A stretch of DNA of 7,344 bases from Moraxellaceae bacterium. GTDB lineage: Bacteria; Pseudomonadota; Gammaproteobacteria; Pseudomonadales; Moraxellaceae. Of the stretch, positions 1 through 4,799 are shown one piece after another. Within the stretch, counting starts at the first letter, position 1. Each line of letters begins with the position of its first letter. Position numbers and translations under genes: made by a program. The stretch spans positions 1-7,344 of the forward strand of contig JAUXNL010000219.1 of assembly GCA_030684415.1 (NCBI GenBank). Direction: 5' to 3'. The notes below the pieces were generated by a model. That model made no database searches, was not told the DNA's origin, and was given only the letters and a program-made list of their open reading frames with translations.

Positions 1-186
1 GCTGCGGTCTGTCACCACGATGGTTTCGTTTCGCTTGTCGCCAAACACAGCGTCCGGGTGCTGCCGGTCAAACCACATCATCCGGGTGCCGCAACAGGGG
101 TCCAGCACTCGCGGCATGCAGCCCAACCCGGCAGTCGACACGGACGCTCCGCCATCAGGCTTCGTTTGCGTTTCGAGGTTGCTCAA
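1..186 (-). CDS. SAM-dependent methyltransferase, N-terminal part (runs off window)
   Basis: The first 62 residues of a probable class I SAM-dependent methyltransferase. The visible signature is RVLDPCCGTRMMWFDR (26-41), the glycine-containing SAM-binding motif I in the CCGxRMxWFD form common in phage-encoded methyltransferases, followed by HPDAVFGDKRNET (43-55), where the Asp and Arg lie at the end of the next strand. The catalytic motif lies outside the window, so DNA, and adenine in particular, is only the likely substrate. I start at TTG 186 because GGAG lies 7 bases upstream; the in-frame ATG at 117 (MPRVLDP) is an alternative. The 20 or so residues before the motif are low in complexity. 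A phage-borne methyltransferase would typically protect phage DNA from host restriction. Confidence 0.75.
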   Translation of the reverse strand, partial: MSNLETQTKPDGGASVSTAGLGCMPRVLDPCCGTRMMWFDRQHPDAVFGDKRNETIVVTDRS

Positions 187-193
187 CTTTCTT

Positions 194-197
194 CTCC
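194..197 (-). promoter_or_regulatory. Shine-Dalgarno site supporting a TTG start
   Basis: GGAG on the minus strand with a 7-base spacer to TTG at 186. It supports TTG over the later in-frame ATG at 117, which has no such site. Confidence 0.55.
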
Positions 198-203
198 ATT
201 GGT

Positions 204-259
204 GGCGTCCGTTGGCGGAGCGCCGGTCACTTTTACGTTGGGGCAACCGAGCGGACGCC
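204..259. repeat. 8-base inverted repeat enclosing a smaller hairpin
   Basis: The arms GGCGTCCG and CGGACGCC are perfect and 40 bases apart. The enclosed GGCGGAGCGCC can form a 4-bp stem with a 3-base loop. In the leader of the methyltransferase gene this could fold in RNA, or the arms could be a protein site. Confidence 0.35.
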
Positions 260-303
260 CCCCGGTAATCGGGCGCGAAGAAAAGACCAGACTGGCCGAC
301 TGC

Positions 304-489
304 CTACGGCTGCCGCTGCGCGGCGCGCTTGAGGATCTCGCGCGCCCAAAGAGCGAGCCCTTTTTTCGCGGCGTTGGCCGCGCGCACGAACGCCGATTTC
401 TCGTCGCGCGTGCAGCGCACGTAGAGGAAGCTAGACAGTTGCTCGTCTTCGGGTTTCGCGGCGTTCTGGTTTTTTTCGGGGGCGGGCAT
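304..489 (-). CDS. Ribbon-helix-helix-like small protein
   Basis: A 61-residue protein with a polar N-terminal tail (1-18), a short strand (SSFLYVRC, 19-26), and two helices (TRDEKSAFVRAANAAKKG, 27-44; LALWAREILKRAA, 45-57). The pattern strand, then 'DEK-x-AF-x-x-AA', then 'W-x-R-x-x-L' resembles ribbon-helix-helix proteins of the Arc/MetJ and mobilisation-accessory types, which bind DNA as dimers. It could be a local repressor, and the palindrome at 1056-1067 is a candidate site, but this link is inference. The ATG at 489 comes one base after the previous stop with no Shine-Dalgarno site, so coupling is likely. The TAG stop is followed by a 117-base gap. Confidence 0.72.
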   Translation of the reverse strand: MPAPEKNQNAAKPEDEQLSSFLYVRCTRDEKSAFVRAANAAKKGLALWAREILKRAAQRQP

Positions 490-490
490 G

Positions 491-697
491 TCAGTTGTCG
501 TTGTGCGGAGGCAGCACCTTGCCGGCCTTCCACGCTTGGAGTTCGGCGAGCGCGAAGCCGATGCACGCGACGAGGAGCTTGTAGTCCTCCGGCGTTTTCG
601 GCCCCGCCTGCAAAAGCGATTTCAGCGCCGCTTCGCGGCGGCTGAACTCCGCGAGGCTCAGCTCGCGGAGTTGTTTGGCCTGTTCGAGCGGCGTCAT
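491..697 (-). CDS. Small helical protein of unknown function
   Basis: A 68-residue protein, MTPLEQAKQLRELSLAEF at the N-terminus, predicted to be almost wholly helical: a charged first helix (about 3-31), a PKTPEDY break, and a second, more hydrophobic helix (YKLLVACIGFALAELQAWKAG, about 39-59). The second helix is too interrupted by polar residues for a confident membrane call. Its ATG overlaps the previous TAA (TAATG); the only ribosome-binding element is a weak GGCGGA. It ends one base before the next ATG. I do not recognise the family. Confidence 0.72.
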   Translation of the reverse strand: MTPLEQAKQLRELSLAEFSRREAALKSLLQAGPKTPEDYKLLVACIGFALAELQAWKAGKVLPPHNDN

Positions 698-861
698 TAG
701 TCCGCCGCGACGACGCGGGTTTTGACCGGATAGGCGCATTTGCGCCGGATTTCGCGGGCGTCGTCTTCCGCGTCGAAGCGGCTCGCCGGCTGGCACTCGT
801 CGTCGTCCTGCCAGGACTCGCAGTCTTCGTCCCACACTTGGACTTTGTAGAGGCTGGCCAT
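697..861 (-). CDS. Small acidic protein of unknown function
   Basis: A 54-residue protein, MASLYKVQVWDEDCESW at the N-terminus, then an Asp/Glu-rich middle (QDDDECQ) and a basic C-terminal third (REIRRKCAYPVKTRVV). The pattern suggests a beta-strand, an acidic loop, a helix and a closing strand. Three cysteines (C14, C22 and one near residue 42) are not arranged as a recognised zinc site. The start at 861 is fixed by AGGAGG 9 bases upstream and by the preceding TAA one base away. The TAA stop overlaps the next ATG by one base (TAATG). Small acidic phage proteins sometimes act as DNA mimics or inhibitors; that is speculation here. Confidence 0.72.
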   Translation of the reverse strand: MASLYKVQVWDEDCESWQDDDECQPASRFDAEDDAREIRRKCAYPVKTRVVAAD

Positions 862-862
862 G

Positions 863-988
863 TTACGCCGCCTCCTGCGTGCTGAGGGTTGCAAGGGCGG
901 CTTCGTCGGCCAGCATCGCCTCGGCGGCGAAGGCGTTCAGTTCGGCGAGCTCGTTGAGCTCGGCTTCGGTCGTGATTTGGGAGTTCAT
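863..988 (-). CDS. Small acidic Ala/Leu/Glu-rich protein
   Basis: A 41-residue reading frame starting MNSQITTEAELNELAEL and ending STQEAA. It is acidic, strongly helical in composition, and has no Cys, Trp or membrane segment. The ATG at 988 is preceded by a purine-rich GAAAGAAAAAA rather than a good Shine-Dalgarno site. The TAA at 865-863 is one base from the next ATG, and its last codons contain the AGGAGG that serves the next gene. That packing, plus a coding-like third-position bias, is the support. I do not recognise the family and have no function to offer. Confidence 0.6.
   Translation of the reverse strand: MNSQITTEAELNELAELNAFAAEAMLADEAALATLSTQEAA
871..876 (-). promoter_or_regulatory. 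Shine-Dalgarno site for the 861 start
   Basis: AGGAGG on the minus strand with a 9-base spacer to the ATG at 861, lying within the last codons of the 41-residue gene. It fixes the start of the 54-residue product over an upstream in-frame ATG at 894 that would add an Arg-rich extension. Confidence 0.7.
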
Positions 989-1002
989 TTTTTTCTTTCG
1001 TT

Positions 1003-1017
1003 CCGGGTTCCGCCCGG
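1003..1017. repeat. Short hairpin before the 988 start
   Basis: CCGGG and CCCGG arms of 5 bp separated by 5 bases. On the minus strand it is followed by an A-rich run that leads into the ATG at 988, so it lies in the leader of that gene. It is not a terminator for the minus strand because an A-run, not a T-run, follows. Confidence 0.4.
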
Positions 1018-1055
1018 TCGGCTGTCCTTACTTGGACGTGCAAAGGCTCTTTGTT

Positions 1056-1067
1056 TCCGCTAGCGGA
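1056..1067. promoter_or_regulatory. Perfect 12-base palindrome, candidate operator
   Basis: TCCGCTAGCGGA is its own reverse complement. On the minus strand it directly follows TTGAC, so a -35-like element and the palindrome share a base, an arrangement seen where a repressor blocks a promoter. No good -10 lies at the expected spacing, which weakens the promoter reading. Confidence 0.4.
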
Positions 1068-1244
1068 GTCAACACCTTTTTTCGTGGAATTTTCGGGGCG
1101 CATTGTAGTTGCGCACGAAGAGTCGGACTGCCCCAACAAATCGCGACAGCCAACGCCCTTGTCGGGGGCTTCGGCGGGAGTCAGTGGCGAACTATCAGGT
1201 GCGGGGGTATTCACAGTTTCAGTATTCGGCGGGCGCGGCTGCCC

Positions 1245-2078
1245 TCAGGTGTTGGACTCCTCAGCGAGCGCTGGAAGCTCGTCGTGAGTTTTGCCTTCGA
1301 GAATCCGTCCGTGCGCTTCTTTGCGCACGCCGCCCCACTGCTTGAAGAAGAAGGCCACGCCAGAGGCGACACACTGGTCGCGGATCGACCGCGCCCAATC
1401 GGCTTGCATCGACCGGCATCCCGCCCCGGATTCCCCGCCGACGATTACCCAGTGTATATACGAGTGGTAGCTTTCCGCCGTGCGCCACTTGGGGTGGCCG
1501 AAGTCGAAATCCACCGGCCCCAGCAGCGGCTCGGCGGAGATCCCGCGCGTCTTGCACCGCACCTTCAGCAGCTCGGGGATTCGCACGTCGGCGGTGCGTT
1601 GGTTCGTCACCGTCGTCATGGCCACCACGTTGTCAGGGAGCCCGCCCCATTTTTCAGAGAGCTGCGCGAGTCGAGCCGGGCGCTTCGTGAGCCATTGCCA
1701 GACGTGGCGCTGGCCCGCCTTCGACGTGACGGCAGCGAGTAGTTCGCGCTCCAGGAAGTCGTCGGTCACGGCGTCACTCAGGAAGTCGCCCATGTCGCCG
1801 ACGAAGATGTGGCGAGGCTGGCCCACGAACCACGGCTTGTCCGCATTCTCGGCAGGCGTGGGTGGTCCCCATTTAGCAGCCTGATCGAAGCGACCGGGGA
1901 TCATGCGCACTTCGCCGAAGTCGGCCGCGTAGAGGTGCGGCAGGCTCAGCGCGAGCCGGGTTTGATGGACTTGCCCGGCGTAGCAGGTGCGCGTCAGGTC
2001 GTTCCAGAGTTCGCAGCCGTCGCACCCGGACGAGCCATTGATCGTCGAGTGAGTCCAGCCGATGTTGGTGATTTTCAT
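1245..2078 (-). CDS. Phage Gp37/Gp68 family protein (DUF5131), radical-SAM-like
   Basis: A 277-residue protein of the phage Gp37/Gp68 family, which resembles radical SAM enzymes but whose reaction is not established. The N-terminal motif is GCDGCELW followed by TCYAG, giving C19-x2-C22-x9-C32, a plausible iron-sulphur site. Further family blocks are FVGDMGDFLSDAV (92-104), WQWLTKRPARL (128-138), GISAEPLLGPVDF (179-191) and the C-terminal VGGESGAGCRSM (213-224) with GVAFFFKQWGG (240-250). I start at the ATG at 2078 (MKITNIGWTH); the open frame upstream to 2339 is an Arg/Ala/Pro-rich shadow of the lysozyme-like gene. The ATG overlaps the stop of the 16-residue frame and has no ribosome binding site, so translation is probably coupled. 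Relatives are known to sit beside a three-Cys-motif partner (TcmP); none is recognisable within this window, though the leftward genes continue outside it. Confidence 0.9.
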   Translation of the reverse strand: MKITNIGWTHSTINGSSGCDGCELWNDLTRTCYAGQVHQTRLALSLPHLYAADFGEVRMIPGRFDQAAKWGPPTPAENADKPWFVGQPRHIFVGDMGDFLSDAVTDDFLERELLAAVTSKAGQRHVWQWLTKRPARLAQLSEKWGGLPDNVVAMTTVTNQRTADVRIPELLKVRCKTRGISAEPLLGPVDFDFGHPKWRTAESYHSYIHWVIVGGESGAGCRSMQADWARSIRDQCVASGVAFFFKQWGGVRKEAHGRILEGKTHDELPALAEESNT

Positions 2079-2125
2079 ACGGCGCAGCCGAGGGCAGCGA
2101 GGCAGAGGGCGAGGAGAGTTTTCAT
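2075..2125 (-). CDS. Possible 16-residue lipoprotein-like leader
   Basis: A very short reading frame encoding MKTLLALCLAALGCAV. It looks like a lipoprotein signal peptide ending in a lipobox-like ALGC with only two residues after the cysteine. Its ATG overlaps the stop of the lysozyme-like gene (ATGA) and its TGA overlaps the start of the Gp37/Gp68 gene (GTATGA), so ribosomes could pass through all three. No Shine-Dalgarno site precedes it or the next gene. It may be a real tiny lipoprotein, a coupling leader, or a chance frame in a 43-base spacer. The coupled ends and signal-like composition are the only support. Confidence 0.4.
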   Translation of the reverse strand: MKTLLALCLAALGCAV

Positions 2126-2541
2126 GGGCGGTGCCGGTGGAGGTTTTCGACGCGCAGGGCGTGGTTGTAGGCGCGCATGGGCGCCTTGCCCGAGAGCGTG
2201 CGCGCGAGGCCGGCGTTCCAGGTGAGGGCCACCATGAATGCGCCGTCGTCGCACCCGCGGGCGCGGAGCTGGGCGCGCAGCCAGGCGAGGTGCCGCAGCG
2301 CGCACTCGCGCGCCGGGCCTTCATGCCGGGCCTCGGCAAAGGGCCTGCCGGGCATATGCATGGACCAGACAGCGCCCGTGATTTGCCAGGGGCCGCGCTC
2401 GCCGCGCGCGCCGTCGCGGCCGTCCCACTCCTCGACTTGGCGCATGGCGTGGAGGAGCCGGGCCTCGTCGACCGTCGTGGCGCAGGAGCTCACCGCGCAG
2501 CACGCCAGGCACAGCCAGATGCTGAGCACGCGCGGGTTCAC
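2122..2541 (-). CDS. Lysozyme/transglycosylase-like lipoprotein
   Basis: This 139-residue protein probably cleaves peptidoglycan from the outside of the inner membrane or the periplasm. The N-terminus is a lipoprotein-type signal: MNPR, a hydrophobic run to about residue 17, then the lipobox-like VSSC with C20 as the lipidation site. The mature part matches the lysozyme-like fold of SLT/goose-type enzymes. QVEE (E37, or E38, as catalytic Glu) is followed by GARGERGPWQIT (44-55), the usual glycine-rich turn ending in Gln-Ile, and by ALTWNAG (105-111), the counterpart of the AYNAG motif, with a final YNHALRVENL. The expected Ser-Gly after the Glu is replaced by Glu-Trp. The start is GTG at 2541, overlapping the previous TGA as GTGA, with AAGGAG 5 bases upstream; longer in-frame extensions are Arg-rich shadow sequence. 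Its place inside an early transposition operon is unusual for a lysis gene. Activity is inferred from motifs only. Confidence 0.8.
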   Translation of the reverse strand: MNPRVLSIWLCLACCAVSSCATTVDEARLLHAMRQVEEWDGRDGARGERGPWQITGAVWSMHMPGRPFAEARHEGPARECALRHLAWLRAQLRARGCDDGAFMVALTWNAGLARTLSGKAPMRAYNHALRVENLHRHRP

Positions 2542-2744
2542 GATTTCTCCTTGGTGCAACCGGCGATGCCGGCGCGCGCGCCGTAGCCCATGAGAATCAG
2601 CTCGGCGAAGCGCAACTGCACGGCGCAGGTGAAACAGACGTAGCCGTCGAGATCGCGATCGGGCACGGAGTTGTGCTGCACGCTGCGGCAGCAAACGCAG
2701 GGCGAGGTGACGGTGGTCTGCGGAGTGGATGGCACCGGGCTCAT
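2538..2744 (-). CDS. Small protein with two CxxC pairs, putative zinc ribbon
   Basis: A 68-residue protein of unknown family. It carries CVCC (C16, C18, C19) and CFTC (C37, C40), that is, two CxxC knuckles about 18 residues apart, the layout of a small zinc ribbon. A C-terminal helix (VQLRFAELILMGYGARAG) and a last Cys follow. Two starts are possible: a GTG at 2747 and the ATG at 2744. I choose the ATG because GGAGG at 2755-2751 lies 6 bases before it but only 3 bases before the GTG. With this choice the gam stop and this start overlap by one base (TGATG). Its TGA overlaps the GTG of the lysozyme-like gene. Zinc binding is inferred; DNA binding or an adaptor role would be typical but is not shown. 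Confidence 0.78.
   Translation of the reverse strand: MSPVPSTPQTTVTSPCVCCRSVQHNSVPDRDLDGYVCFTCAVQLRFAELILMGYGARAGIAGCTKEKS
2547..2552 (-). promoter_or_regulatory. Shine-Dalgarno site for the GTG start at 2541
   Basis: AAGGAG on the minus strand with a 5-base spacer to the GTG at 2541. It supports the GTG start and the short product that begins with a lipoprotein signal. Confidence 0.75.
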
Positions 2745-3292
2745 CACTCACCTCCCCGCATCGGCGTCGCGCCGTCGGTCTTAGGCTCAACGTAGAAGTG
2801 TTCCTTTTGCGCGAACCGCACGCCGACGCCGGCGAGGGTCTTTTCGACGGCGGGGTTGCACTGCAGGGCCGAGAGCATCGCGTCCTTTGCGACCTCCTTC
2901 TTGGTGCGGACCCATGAGGCGAACTTGGCGCGCTCGAGGTTTTCGAGCACCTTCTCCCAGGTCATCCGCGGGACGAGCTTGAGAGTGGGCATGCCGGTGC
3001 GGAAGCCGTAGATGGAGAGCGGCGTCTCGGCGCTCTTCCGCTCTTTGGGCATGAGTTCGGCGCGGTGCGCGGTGGCGTAGCGCTCGCATTGGGCGAGCTT
3101 GGCCTTGAGTTCGTCGGCCAGGGCCGCGAGCGCGCCGGCATGGGTCTGCTGGGCGCGCTGCACGGCGGCGTCGCGCTCGGCGGAGAGGAGGCGGAGTTCG
3201 GTCTCCACGTAGGAGGCGCGATCGACGGCGAGCTCGAAGTCGATCTGGTTGGAGAGTTCCTTGGCGCGTGGTTTTTTGGCGATGGTGATCAT
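2744..3292 (-). CDS. gam: Gam-like host-nuclease inhibitor
   Basis: A 182-residue protein resembling Mu Gam (174 residues), which binds double-stranded DNA ends and shields them from RecBCD-type exonucleases. Residues about 17-80 form a long charged helix with coiled-coil character. A beta-containing core follows (PLSIYGFRTGMPTLKLVP, about 91-108), then a helical stretch with TWEKVLENLERAKFASWVRT. The C-terminal segment with FAQKEHFYVEPK (about 160-171) is the family's usual end. The frame is open further upstream, but the residues before the ATG at 3292 are Arg/Pro-rich and belong to a shadow of the membrane-protein gene, so I start at MITIAKK. No strong ribosome binding site precedes it. 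Its position downstream of A and B matches Mu. Its TGA shares a base with the next ATG. Confidence 0.88.
   Translation of the reverse strand: MITIAKKPRAKELSNQIDFELAVDRASYVETELRLLSAERDAAVQRAQQTHAGALAALADELKAKLAQCERYATAHRAELMPKERKSAETPLSIYGFRTGMPTLKLVPRMTWEKVLENLERAKFASWVRTKKEVAKDAMLSALQCNPAVEKTLAGVGVRFAQKEHFYVEPKTDGATPMRGGE
2751..2755 (-). promoter_or_regulatory. Shine-Dalgarno site that decides the 2744 start
   Basis: GGAGG on the minus strand inside the last codons of the gam-like gene. It is 6 bases from the ATG at 2744 and only 3 from the alternative GTG at 2747, so it favours the shorter product. Confidence 0.7.
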
Positions 3293-3309
3293 GGGAGTGG
3301 TTTGTGGGT

Positions 3310-3456
3310 TCAGCGGATCCAGGGAGGAAGGTCGGCGAGGTAGCCGGCCGCGAAGATGATGCCGGCGATGAGGCCGAGGAGCGCGCACACGGCGGACTCG
3401 AGCAGCGCGGTGACGATCTGCGCGCGGCGGATCTGGCGATCGAGGGGCGTTTTCAT
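3310..3456 (-). CDS. Small single-span membrane protein
   Basis: A 48-residue protein with a basic N-terminus (MKTPLDRQIRRAQ) followed by one hydrophobic stretch at about residues 14-40 (ALLGLIAGIIFAAGYL) and a short tail ending PPWIR. The positive-inside rule predicts a cytoplasmic N-terminus and a single inner-membrane span. Its ATG overlaps the previous stop as ATGA (ATG at 3456, TGA at 3455-3453), which supports translational coupling; there is no strong ribosome binding site of its own. It sits 17 bases before the gam-like gene. I do not recognise the family. A holin-like, Kil-like or superinfection-exclusion role would fit a small phage membrane protein, but nothing in the sequence selects among these. 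Confidence 0.75.
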   Translation of the reverse strand: MKTPLDRQIRRAQIVTALLESAVCALLGLIAGIIFAAGYLADLPPWIR

Positions 3457-3659
3457 CGGCGGGTTTTCTCGGTGGCGATCCAGAGATTCGGCGCGCGCCG
3501 CTCGGCGGCGATGTCGGTGGGATAGCGGCTGACCAGCCCGGCCGCGGCGATCTTGACGGCGATCTCGGGCGCGCTGCCGTTGGCGATGTATTCGCGGCCG
3601 CCCTGGCGGGCGGTGGCGACGAAGCCGACGCCGGGCTCGACGGTGACGACGATGCTCAT
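3453..3659 (-). CDS. Small unknown protein after MuB
   Basis: This 68-residue protein is not one I recognise. It opens with a beta-like stretch (MSIVVTVEPGVGFVATA) and continues with a mixed, basic C-terminal half ending in KTRR. It has no cysteines, membrane segment or signal peptide. The start is well supported: the ATG at 3659 lies 3 bases after the ATPase stop and is preceded by a perfect AAGGAGGT at spacing 7, the strongest ribosome binding site in the window. The stop shares bases with the next start (ATGA). Strong initiation suggests it is made in larger amounts than its neighbours. Small genes between B and gam in Mu-like phages are variable and mostly uncharacterised. Confidence 0.8.
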   Translation of the reverse strand: MSIVVTVEPGVGFVATARQGGREYIANGSAPEIAVKIAAAGLVSRYPTDIAAERRAPNLWIATEKTRR

Positions 3660-3662
3660 CGG

Positions 3663-4799
3663 TCAGACCTCCTTCTTCGGGTTGGAGAGAGCGTCGTAGA
3701 TCGCCTGGGCTTCGAGCACGTCCTGCCACTCGAGCGCGCGGCCTTCCTTCTCGGCGACCATCTTGCCGTCCTTGAGGACGGAGAAGAGGTGCTTGATGCC
3801 GAAGTTGTAGGCGATGCGCTCGCAGCAATCGCAGCCCTCGAAGTTTGGCTGGTCCTCGCGCAGATGCTTCCAGAGGTCCTTGCGGCTGGCCTTCGGCGCG
3901 TCGGGAAAACCGAGTTTGTGGGCGCGGACGACCGCGCGCACGTCGGCGACGCGGAGCGCGGCCGGCAGGTGCAGCTTGATGACACCGCGCCGCCAGAGCT
4001 GGTTGAGCAGCTTGGAGTCGTGGCCGGTCTCGATCTCGGTGCGCCCGACATCGGTGGCGCAGATCACCATCGCGCAGCCGGTGCGGTCCTTGATCGACTT
4101 GAGGGCATTGACCATCGCGATCGAGCTGCCCTTCCGGTAGCTGTGCGTGATGTTGTGGAACTCGTCGACGAGGATGAGATTGCTCTTGTCGATGGCGGCG
4201 AGGACGCGGGCCTGCAGCTTCATCGGCGCGACGTCGGGGCTGATGCCGAGCGCGCGGGCGAACTCGCGGTAGAGTTCCTGCACACCGAGCACGCCCTGCA
4301 GGTCGACGTAGATGGTGGCGCCGTGGTTGTTCTCGTCGCGGAACCAGAGGAGGTTCTCGGTCTTGCCGATGTGCGAGTTGCCGAAGATGAAGGCGATCTG
4401 GAGGTCGTTCCAGGCCTTGCGGCAAACCTGGTGAATCTCGCGGCCGGTGAGCGTCATCACCCGGTTCTTGCTTTCCTCGGCGGTGAGGGCGCGGAGCTGG
4501 GTGCGGAGCACGCGGATGCGGGAGAGCATCTTCGCGGGCGGCGGCAGCAGCTGGCCGGACTCGTTGCGGTATTCGCCGCGCATGACGCGGGAATAGGTGC
4601 CGCCGTCGACGCCCAGGTCGGTGGCGCATTCGGCCTGCGTCATCTTCCGGTCGAGGCTGTAGCGATACCACCAGCGGAGGTCGCCCTGGAATTCCGAGCG
4701 GTGCTTCTTGATGCCGGTCTCGACGATGTCGCCGGCAAGGTTCGTGCCATTCCACGTTTCGGTGGCGGCGGGGGATTGGGATTCAGTTACTCGGGTCAT
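3663..4799 (-). CDS. MuB-like AAA+ ATPase, target-DNA activator
   Basis: This 378-residue protein (Mu B is 312) is expected to bind DNA in an ATP-dependent way, stimulate the transposase and deliver target DNA to it. Residues about 40-78 look like a helix-turn-helix (MTQAECATDLGVDGGTYSRV), matching the N-terminal DNA-binding domain of the family. The Walker A motif is GNSHIGKT at 140-147, and Walker B is NLILVDE at 207-213. A sensor-1-like strand (MVICATD) ends at 250, followed by the arginine-containing GRTE segment. The C-terminal part holds an unusual cysteine cluster, C323, C325 and C326 (GCDCCER), which may bind metal; that is inference. The ATG at 4799 has no obvious ribosome binding site and sits 37 bases after the transposase stop. 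An alternative is a general AAA_22/TniB-type ATPase, but the position directly after a MuA-type transposase favours MuB. Confidence 0.92.
   Translation of the reverse strand: MTRVTESQSPAATETWNGTNLAGDIVETGIKKHRSEFQGDLRWWYRYSLDRKMTQAECATDLGVDGGTYSRVMRGEYRNESGQLLPPPAKMLSRIRVLRTQLRALTAEESKNRVMTLTGREIHQVCRKAWNDLQIAFIFGNSHIGKTENLLWFRDENNHGATIYVDLQGVLGVQELYREFARALGISPDVAPMKLQARVLAAIDKSNLILVDEFHNITHSYRKGSSIAMVNALKSIKDRTGCAMVICATDVGRTEIETGHDSKLLNQLWRRGVIKLHLPAALRVADVRAVVRAHKLGFPDAPKASRKDLWKHLREDQPNFEGCDCCERIAYNFGIKHLFSVLKDGKMVAEKEGRALEWQDVLEAQAIYDALSNPKKEV
3667..3674 (-). promoter_or_regulatory. Strong Shine-Dalgarno site for the 3659 start
   Basis: AAGGAGGT on the minus strand, 7 bases before the ATG at 3659 and overlapping the last codons of the ATPase gene. 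It is the best match to the anti-Shine-Dalgarno consensus in this window. Confidence 0.85.

Larger units (their letters stand above)
187..303. other. 117-base gap with nested inverted repeats
   Basis: No gene is supported here. The gap holds an 8-base inverted repeat (GGCGTCCG at 204-211 and CGGACGCC at 252-259) enclosing a smaller one (GGCG, GAG, CGCC at 214-224), and ends with the ribosome binding site of the methyltransferase gene. No T-run follows, so a simple intrinsic terminator is unlikely. Confidence 0.45.
989..1244. other. 256-base gap with regulatory-looking inverted repeats
   Basis: This is the largest gap in the window and is less G+C-rich than its flanks. One minus-strand frame stays open through it from a GTG at 1214, but that frame runs on as an Arg-rich shadow through all the genes to the left, so I do not call it. 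The gap holds a perfect 12-base palindrome, a 5-bp-stem hairpin and a TACAAT (minus strand, 1107-1102) resembling a -10 box but with no convincing -35 at the right distance. TTGACT on the minus strand abuts the palindrome. It may be the promoter and operator region of the cluster at 988-304; no transcription start can be fixed by eye. Confidence 0.5.

Noticed and set aside
204..259. Inverted repeat as an intrinsic terminator
   Set aside because: The arms are 40 bases apart and no T-run follows on either strand.
183..1214. Minus-strand open frame of 343 codons from a GTG, ending in a TTGA overlap with the methyltransferase start
   Set aside because: It overlaps four better-supported small genes, and past the first 75 codons the product is Arg/Ala/Thr/Pro-rich shadow. 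The overlap at its end is tempting, but no start lies near the 3' part.
2079..2339. Upstream extension of the Gp37/Gp68 gene
   Set aside because: The extra residues are Arg/Ala/Pro/Thr-rich and antagonistic to the lysozyme-like frame, and family members begin close to the ATG at 2078.
3293..3388. Upstream extension of the gam-like gene
   Set aside because: The added Arg/His/Pro-rich residues shadow the membrane-protein gene and would make the protein longer than Gam homologues.
3310..4755. Minus-strand open frame of 481 codons
   Set aside because: Mostly an Arg/His/Pro-rich shadow of the ATPase; only its last 48 codons, from the ATG at 3456, look like a protein and are annotated separately.
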